Assembly: GCF_000737195.2 (NCBI RefSeq) | Contig: NZ_JALM01000053.1 | Coordinates: forward strand, 26,373-90,372 | Direction of reading: 5' to 3' | Length of the DNA: 64,000 bases | Source: Sciscionella sediminilitoris | GTDB taxonomy: Bacteria > Actinomycetota > Actinomycetes > Mycobacteriales > Pseudonocardiaceae | Shown: one piece after another, positions 58,949-64,000 of the stretch | How the letters are laid out: the number at the start of each line of letters is the position of its first letter | Position numbering within the stretch: the stretch's first letter is position 1 | Program-made: the position numbers and the translations under genes | Notes under the pieces: model-generated | What the model saw: the letters and a program-made list of their open reading frames with translations, nothing else | What the model was told of the DNA's origin: nothing | The model's database searches: none

Positions 58949-61560
58949 ACATCGGCTGGACGGACATGTCCGCGATCGGGTACCCGACGCTGTTCCTGGG
59001 CGTGCTGCTCGGTTCGATCGTGCCCATCGTGCCCACCGGGGCGGTGGTGGGTGCCGCGGCCGCGGTCGCGATGACCACCCCGCACCTTTCCCTGCCGCTG
59101 GTGCTGCTGATCGCCACGGTGGCCGCGATGCTCGGCGATGTGCTCACCTACGCCATCGCGCGGCTGGGCAGTGAGGCCGCGGTGCGGTGGTTCGCGCGCG
59201 GTGAGCGCCCGGAGCGGCTGGAGAACATGCGCGAACGGCTCGGCAACCGCGGCTGGCAGCTGATCGTGGTCGGACGCCTGGTTCCGGCCGGGCGCATCCC
59301 GGTGCTGCTCGCCGCGGGAGCGGTGGCCTATCCGTGGCGCCGGCTGCTGCCCTCGGTGTTCGCCGCCTGCCTGCTGTGGGCGGTCGCCTACGCGCTGCTC
59401 GGCGTGCTCAGCGGGGGACTGTTCGACTCGCCGCTGATCGCCACGCTGCTCGCGGCCGCGCTCGTACTCGTGGTGACGGTGGGGCTGAACCTGATCGCGC
59501 GCCATCGCAGGAGAAAGGGGAAGGACATGACCACGCACGGACCGGGCAGGCTGGTGCGCGGCGGACGGCATTCCGCGCGCGTGCTCCTGGTGTGGGCCGC
59601 CGTGATCGGCACCTTGTACGGGCTCGACGTGCTGCTGCCCGGCTTCTCGATGACCTCCTGGTGGCAACCGGTGGTCTGTGCGCTGCTGCTCGGCCTGCTC
59701 ACCAGCGTGGTGTGGCCGCTGGTGCTGCGGGTGGCGCTGCCGCTGGCCCTTTTCACCCTCGGTATCGGCAGCTACCTGCTGCTCGGCGCTGCGACGCTCG
59801 CCCTGTTCACCCTGGTCCCCGGGGTGCGCATCGACGGGCTGCGCACCGGGGTGTTCCTGGTCCTCGGGGTCACCCTGATCACCGCGGTGGTCTCCAGCCT
59901 GCTCTCGGTGGACCAGGACGAGCTCTACTTCCGCCGCGCGGCCCGGCGCAGCAAGCGCGGTCCGGATCTGGGCCGGGTGCCGCCCGGGGTGATCTTCCTG
60001 CAGGTCGACGGGCTCGGCTACGACGTGGCACGGCGCGCGATCCGGGACGGGGACATGCCGACCCTGGCCCGCTGGCTCGCCGAGGACAGCCACACGCTGC
60101 GGCGCTGGCAGACCGACTGGAGCTCGCAGACCGGGGCCAGCGTGTGCGGGATCCTGCACGGTTCGAACGAGAACATCCTCGGATTCCGCTGGTACGAAAA
60201 GGATCGCGACCACGTGATGGGCTGCGCGCACCCGGCGGACGCGGTGGAGATCGAGCGCCGCCACTCCGACGGTCGCGGGCTGCTCGCCGAGGGCGGGGCC
60301 AGCCACGGCAACCTGTTCACCGGGGACGCGCCGCACGTGAGCTTCACGCTGAGCGCGATCTCGGTGCTGTTGCCCAGGAAACTGCGCGGGCACCGCACCG
60401 ACCGGATGGGATCGGGCTACTACTCCTACTTCGCGAACCCGGCGAACGCGGTGCGCACCTTCTTCGGCTACTTCGCCGAGGTCGGCAGGGAGATCATCGC
60501 CTCGACGAGGCAGCGCCGCGCGGATGTGCGGCCCAGGGTGCACCGCGGCGGGTTCTATCCCTTTGCCAGGGCCGGGGCCACCGTCATCGCCCGGGATGTC
60601 GTGGTGCACGCGATCCTCGACGACATGCTCGCCGGTCGTCCCGTGGTGTACGCCGACCTGCTCGGCTACGACGAGGTCGCGCACCACTCCGGGATCGAGC
60701 GGCACGACAGCCTCGCGGTGCTGCGCGAGATCGACCGGCACATCGGGCGGCTCTACCGGGCGAGCAAGCTCGGGCCGCGGCCGTACCACCTCGTGGTGCT
60801 CTCCGATCACGGGCAGACCCAGGGGCAGCACTTCGCCGAACGCTTCGGCGAGCCGGTCGAGGAGTTCGTCGGCCGGTGCGCGGGCGGTCAGGAAGGCGGC
60901 AGGCCGGACGGTCCGGTGTCGAGCAGGCTGCGCGAACGGGCCCGCGATCGCGGGCACATCGAGCACAGCCATCCGGATGCGCCCGGTGCGGTGCGCCGGG
61001 TCGCGCCCGGCGTGGTGGCCTGCGCCTCCGGGCACATGGCCATGGTCTCGTTCACCGAATTCGACGGCCGGGTCCCGATGGAGACCATCGAGGCCGAGTA
61101 CCCCAAGCTGCTTCCCGCGCTCGTGGACCATCCCGGGATCGGCTTCGTCCTGGTGCGCAGCAGCGAACACGGTCCCGTAGTGCTGGGCCGGGACGGGGCG
61201 CACCGGCTGGCCACCGGCGTGGTGCTCGGCAGCGATCCGCTCGCCGAGTACGGCGAGCACGCCCCGGAACTGGTCCGCAGGGTCGACGGGTTCGACAACT
61301 GCGCGGACATCATGATCAACAGCCGGTACGACCCGGAGACCGATGACGCGCCGCCGTTCGAACCGCACGTCGGTTCGCACGGCGGTCTCGGCGGCCCGCA
61401 GGAGGGTGGATTCCTGGTGTATCCCAAGGAGTTCACCGTCTCCGGGGAACTGGTCGGCGCGGAATCGCTGCACCGGTTGTTCCGCTCCTGGATCGACGGG
61501 CTCGGTCACCCGGCCCCCGTCGAGGAGCAGGAGCGGGCCGAGGCGCGCGTGGCCGGTTAG
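58945..61560 (+). CDS. DedA / holin-like / alkaline-phosphatase-type phosphodiesterase fusion
   Basis: 871-residue membrane protein in three parts. Residues about 1-190 are a DedA (SNARE-associated) domain with GWQLIVVGRLVPAGRIPVLLAAGAVAYPWRR. About 205-330 contain four helices like phage-holin-family membrane proteins. About 345-860 are a type I phosphodiesterase/nucleotide pyrophosphatase domain: IFLQVDGLGYDV, TDWSSQTGASVCGILHG (nucleophile region), DLLGYDEVAHHSG and VVLSDHGQTQGQHF. DedA proteins scramble or transport lipids; the enzyme part would face outward and cleave phosphoesters. An internal ATG at 59527 (codon 195) has a GGAG-rich ribosome site just upstream, so a shorter second product is possible. 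Confidence 0.88.
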   Translation: MNIGWTDMSAIGYPTLFLGVLLGSIVPIVPTGAVVGAAAAVAMTTPHLSLPLVLLIATVAAMLGDVLTYAIARLGSEAAVRWFARGERPERLENMRERLGNRGWQLIVVGRLVPAGRIPVLLAAGAVAYPWRRLLPSVFAACLLWAVAYALLGVLSGGLFDSPLIATLLAAALVLVVTVGLNLIARHRRRKGKDMTTHGPGRLVRGGRHSARVLLVWAAVIGTLYGLDVLLPGFSMTSWWQPVVCALLLGLLTSVVWPLVLRVALPLALFTLGIGSYLLLGAATLALFTLVPGVRIDGLRTGVFLVLGVTLITAVVSSLLSVDQDELYFRRAARRSKRGPDLGRVPPGVIFLQVDGLGYDVARRAIRDGDMPTLARWLAEDSHTLRRWQTDWSSQTGASVCGILHGSNENILGFRWYEKDRDHVMGCAHPADAVEIERRHSDGRGLLAEGGASHGNLFTGDAPHVSFTLSAISVLLPRKLRGHRTDRMGSGYYSYFANPANAVRTFFGYFAEVGREIIASTRQRRADVRPRVHRGGFYPFARAGATVIARDVVVHAILDDMLAGRPVVYADLLGYDEVAHHSGIERHDSLAVLREIDRHIGRLYRASKLGPRPYHLVVLSDHGQTQGQHFAERFGEPVEEFVGRCAGGQEGGRPDGPVSSRLRERARDRGHIEHSHPDAPGAVRRVAPGVVACASGHMAMVSFTEFDGRVPMETIEAEYPKLLPALVDHPGIGFVLVRSSEHGPVVLGRDGAHRLATGVVLGSDPLAEYGEHAPELVRRVDGFDNCADIMINSRYDPETDDAPPFEPHVGSHGGLGGPQEGGFLVYPKEFTVSGELVGAESLHRLFRSWIDGLGHPAPVEEQERAEARVAG

Positions 61561-61582
61561 TTCCCGTCCGCTCCGGGCCGGG

Positions 61583-62227
61583 TCACGCCGCCAGACCGGC
61601 GAGCGCGGTGCCGGTCTCCGTGGCCAGCGCGTGGCTCCGGGTGCGCAGTTGTACGGCCTTCTCGCGCAGGTGGGCCATCGCCGGGCTGTGCTCGGCGAGT
61701 GTCAGCTCGGTCTCGATGAGGGTGACATCCGCGCCGAACACCTCGCCGCCGAAGGTGTGCAGCAGGAACGGAACGGAGTGGTCCCAGCCCTCCTGGGGCG
61801 CACCCGGCGAAGCGCCGCCGCCCCTGGAGACCACGAGCACCACGGACTTGCCGGTCAGCGGGTAGGTCCGGGGTGCGAACCGGGGGTCGGTCCAGAGCAT
61901 GTCGATCCAGCACTTGAGGTGACCCGAAGGGCCCCAGTTGTACAGCGGGGCACCGATGACGATCACATCCGCGGCGAGCAGCTCCCCGGCGAGCGTGGCC
62001 GCGAGATCGACGGCGGTCTGCTGCTGCGGGGTGGGCTCCGCGGTCTCCCGGGCGGCAAGGGCGTCGGTCCAGGTGGCGGGGGACAGTGGTGTCGTGGTGA
62101 GGTCGCGCCGGTCGACCCGGCCGCCGGGCAGGGCCGCGGACCACGCGCGCTCGAACTCGTCGGTGATCTCCCGCGTCACGGACCGGTCGCCCTGGATGCT
62201 GCTGTCGATGCGGTACAGAGTGTTCAT
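61583..62227 (-). CDS. FMN-dependent NADH-azoreductase/NAD(P)H quinone reductase family
   Basis: 214-residue flavodoxin-like reductase of the AzoR family, reducing quinones and azo compounds with NADH. It has the FMN phosphate region RIDSSIQGDRSVTREI, the APLYNWGPSGHLKCWIDM flavin loop and VVSRGGGASPGAPQEGWDHSVPFL. The ATG at 62227 has a purine-rich GGGGAGCGAG upstream. It is divergent from a TetR gene, with a palindrome between them, so probably induced by an electrophile or quinone through that regulator. Confidence 0.9.
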   Translation of the reverse strand: MNTLYRIDSSIQGDRSVTREITDEFERAWSAALPGGRVDRRDLTTTPLSPATWTDALAARETAEPTPQQQTAVDLAATLAGELLAADVIVIGAPLYNWGPSGHLKCWIDMLWTDPRFAPRTYPLTGKSVVLVVSRGGGASPGAPQEGWDHSVPFLLHTFGGEVFGADVTLIETELTLAEHSPAMAHLREKAVQLRTRSHALATETGTALAGLAA

Positions 62228-62248
62228 GCTCGCTCCCCGGTGGCCAAT

Positions 62249-62268
62249 AAAGTACGGTTACGTATCTT
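62249..62268. promoter_or_regulatory. Palindromic operator between azoreductase and tetR
   Basis: AAAGTACG (62249-62256) and CGTATCTT (62261-62268) are imperfect inverted arms (6 of 8 pairs) around a 4-nt centre. CGTATC at 62261-62266 is also inverted at 62296-62301 (GATACG), overlapping the tetR start, so there may be two sites. Confidence 0.45.
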
Positions 62269-62292
62269 ATTTTCCACGATAACTCGCCGCGA

Positions 62293-62298
62293 TAGGAT
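62293..62298 (+). promoter_or_regulatory. -10 hexamer of leaderless tetR gene
   Basis: TAGGAT, 6 nt before the GTG at 62305, with no ribosome-binding site. Confidence 0.5.
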
Positions 62299-62304
62299 AC
62301 GCAA

Positions 62305-62901
62305 GTGAATCTTAAAGCTGGTGGTCAGACGCGCAGGCGCGGCGCCGCGCTCGAGCAGGCGATTCTCGACGCCGCCTGGGAGGTGCTCGCCGAGCAGGGA
62401 TACCCGGGCTTCACCTACGAGGCCGTCGCCGCCCGGGCCGGGACGAGCCGTCCCGTGCTCTACCGCCGCTGGCCGCAGCACGAGGACCTGTTGCTGGCCA
62501 CGGTGCGCAGATTCTGGTCATCGCAACCGATCGAGCTACCCGACACCGGGAACCTCCGCGCGGACGCGATCGGTTTCCTGCGCAACGCCGATGTCGGGCG
62601 CACTCGCATGCTCACCCTGCTCAGCGTGCAGATCACGGACTACTTCCGGGAGACCGGTATGAGCCTCGGCGAGCTGCGGGACACCATCGGTCCCGCGGAC
62701 CAGCCGCCCCCGTTCGACACGATCCTGGCCCGCGCGGTCGAGCGTGGCGAACTCGCCGAACCGCCGCGCTCGCCACGAGTGGCGAGCCTGCCGTTCGACC
62801 TCTACCGGCACGAGGTTTTCCTGTCCATGAAGCCGGTGCCGGAGGACGTGATCGAGGAAATCGTCGACGAGGTGTGGCTGCCGCTGCTGGGTGTGGGCTG
62901 A
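62305..62901 (+). CDS. TetR-family regulator (AcrR-like)
   Basis: 198-residue repressor. Helix-turn-helix: LEQAILDAAWEVLAEQGYPGFTYEAVAARAGTSRPVLYRRWPQHEDLLLATVR, with the YRRWP variant usual in this TetR_C_16-like group. The C-terminal ligand domain is divergent. Leaderless GTG start. Divergent from the azoreductase, which it most likely represses together with itself. Two bases separate its stop from that of the convergent kinase gene. Confidence 0.87.
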   Translation: MNLKAGGQTRRRGAALEQAILDAAWEVLAEQGYPGFTYEAVAARAGTSRPVLYRRWPQHEDLLLATVRRFWSSQPIELPDTGNLRADAIGFLRNADVGRTRMLTLLSVQITDYFRETGMSLGELRDTIGPADQPPPFDTILARAVERGELAEPPRSPRVASLPFDLYRHEVFLSMKPVPEDVIEEIVDEVWLPLLGVG

Positions 62902-62902
62902 G

Positions 62903-64000
62903 TCAGCGCGCCATCCGGGCGTGCACCCCGCGCAGGGCTTCGTAGGCCTCCCGGTACACCGCGAACAGTTCGCCGTAGCGCCGGGCGAGCCCGGGATCGG
63001 GTTCGAGCACCGCGCCCGCGCGGTCGAAACCGGCGGCGCGTTCCCAGGGATCGACGCCCTCGTGCGCGGCCGCGGCGAGTGCGGCGGCCCCGTGCACGCT
63101 CGTGTCCGCGGTGTCCACCCCGCGCATCCTGGACTGGGTGACATCGGCGAGGATCCGGCGCCACAGCGGGCTCCGGGTGCCGCCGCCGCACAGCACGAGT
63201 TCCCCGACCGGGGTGACCGCGCGCACCGCGTCGAGGATGTCGCGCACCGAATAGGCCACCCCTTCGAGTACCGCCCTGCTCAGTTCGGCGAACCCGGTTC
63301 CCGCGTGCACTCCGGTGAACCAGGCGCGCACCTCGCTGTCCCACAGTGGCGCGCGTTCGCCGAGCAGATGCGGGGCGAAGACCACCCCGCCGGATCCCGG
63401 TTCGGCCCGTTCGGCCGCGGCGAGCACATCCTCGGCCGAGTGCCCGCTGGCGCGCGCCCACCAGCGCAGCGAGTCGCCTCCGGACTGGGTCGGCCCGGCG
63501 TGCACCACCCGGCCGCGATAGGGCGGGAAGGTCACCAGCCCGGGAACCTCGACCGGGCCCGAGCTCAGTGCCCCGGCCACCGCGGTGGTGCCGAGGATGA
63601 CGAAGCCTGTTCCCGGGGCGCTCAGCCCGGCGCCGAGCACATCGCAGTAGGCGTCCATGGTCCCGGTGGCCACGGTCGCGCCCGCCGGAATACCGTGCCA
63701 GTCCACGCGCAGTTCGCCGAGCGGTTCGTGCGGGGCCCGCAGTGGGGGAAGGCGTTCGCGCAGCCCGTCGGCCCGGTCCACCACCGGCAGGTACCCGCCG
63801 CCCGGATCGGTGATCTTGACCGAGGCGAGCGGATCACTGCCGATCACCCCGGTGAGCCAGGCGTTCACGTAGTCCTTGGGCAGCAGCAGCCAGCGTGCCC
63901 GCGCCCAGTGCTCCGGTTCCGTGCGGGCGAGCAGGCGCGCGCGGGGCACCGGGCTGGAGGCGTCCAGGCCGAGCTCGGCTGCCTCGGCGGCCGCGCGCAC
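62903..64000 (-). CDS. FGGY-family carbohydrate kinase, C-terminal part (5' end outside window)
   Basis: Last 366 or so residues of a sugar kinase; the N-terminal phosphate-binding motif lies beyond base 64000, and the GTG at 64000 is probably an internal valine. The first domain ends with LLPKDYVNAWLTGVIGSDPLASVKITDP. The FGGY domain has ATGTMDAYCDVLGAG, GTTAVAGAL, FAPHLLGERAPLWDSEVRAWFTGV and ELVLCGGGTRSPLWRRILADVTQ. It resembles xylulokinase-type or erythritol/L-fuculose-type members; the substrate is unknown. Unrelated in position to the kinase at 26.7-28.1 kb. Confidence 0.9.
   Translation of the reverse strand: MRAAAEAAELGLDASSPVPRARLLARTEPEHWARARWLLLPKDYVNAWLTGVIGSDPLASVKITDPGGGYLPVVDRADGLRERLPPLRAPHEPLGELRVDWHGIPAGATVATGTMDAYCDVLGAGLSAPGTGFVILGTTAVAGALSSGPVEVPGLVTFPPYRGRVVHAGPTQSGGDSLRWWARASGHSAEDVLAAAERAEPGSGGVVFAPHLLGERAPLWDSEVRAWFTGVHAGTGFAELSRAVLEGVAYSVRDILDAVRAVTPVGELVLCGGGTRSPLWRRILADVTQSRMRGVDTADTSVHGAAALAAAAHEGVDPWERAAGFDRAGAVLEPDPGLARRYGELFAVYREAYEALRGVHARMAR

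Noticed and set aside
58621..61509. 962-codon antisense open frame opposite the DedA fusion
   Set aside because: Same effect of GC-rich codon positions; it contains no recognisable domain and covers a gene with clear motifs.
1..64000. Mobile elements, prophage, CRISPR arrays, toxin-antitoxin pairs, biosynthetic megasynthases
   Set aside because: No transposase, integrase, phage structural gene, direct-repeat/spacer array or PKS/NRPS modules were seen; the only repeats are the short tandem duplications listed.

Overview
The window is high-GC DNA (most third codon positions are G or C) with tightly packed genes, many GTG starts and 1-4 nt stop/start overlaps. The gene families point to an actinobacterium, most likely of the Pseudonocardiales. 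They include coproporphyrin-dependent haem genes (hemE-hemY-hemQ), DUF3000, DUF3558 and DUF5313 proteins, an F420-type LLM oxidoreductase, a mycothiol-dependent maleylpyruvate isomerase-like protein, ImuA'/ImuB/DnaE2, and a LexA box of the TCGAAC-N4-GTTCGA type. The placement is an inference from gene content. No rRNA, tRNA, CRISPR array, insertion sequence or phage was found.

Layout. 1-6.7 kb: 3' end of dxs, an OmpR/EnvZ-type two-component pair, an SDR, a GT9-like glycosyltransferase, RNase D and a NarL-type regulator. 6.9-14.1 kb: membrane dipeptidase plus an alpha/beta hydrolase, DUF3000, then hemE-hemY-hemQ-CoA transferase, each overlapping the next by 4 nt. 14.1-20.3 kb: msrB, a small membrane protein, a MaoC hydratase with divergent TetR, two lipoproteins (one a TAP-like hydrolase without its nucleophile serine), an EamA exporter and DUF5313.

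20.3-38.1 kb is a sugar region. It holds a CUT2 ABC importer, a convergent LacI regulator, a FucI/AraA-like isomerase with an FGGY kinase, and an unassigned protein with a tRNA-guanine-transglycosylase-like cysteine motif. A CUT1 importer without ATPase, a GH38 alpha-mannosidase, a GntR/UTRA regulator, a TauE/SafE permease and a PfkB kinase follow. The two LacI-linked promoters carry matching operator-like palindromes at the expected transcription start, so importer, isomerase and kinase can be read as one regulon.

38.1-42.7 kb: a YnfA-type protein, then bioY - acyl-CoA ligase - thiolase - bioM - bioN, all joined by 4-nt overlaps. This is the most suggestive undescribed arrangement here: CoA-ester chemistry placed between the parts of a biotin ECF transporter. 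42.8-48.6 kb: LexA-box promoter driving imuA'-imuB-dnaE2, the mutagenic translesion polymerase set. 48.6-52.2 kb: glutamate decarboxylase, then a LigC-type DNA ligase and a LigD-type polymerase as separate genes. 52.2-64 kb: assorted metabolism, including a methyltransferase, GNAT, CysQ-like phosphatase, L,D-transpeptidase, acyl-CoA ligase, LLM oxidoreductase, metallo-beta-lactamase-fold protein, a DedA/holin/phosphodiesterase fusion, a divergent azoreductase/TetR pair, and the 3' part of a second FGGY kinase cut by the window edge.

Regulation. At least thirteen genes have a TANNNT -10 hexamer ending 6-7 nt before the start codon and no Shine-Dalgarno sequence, the layout of leaderless mRNAs; this also decides several start sites. 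Short tandem duplications sit on or just after stop codons at three places (28.1, 32.5 and 48.6 kb).
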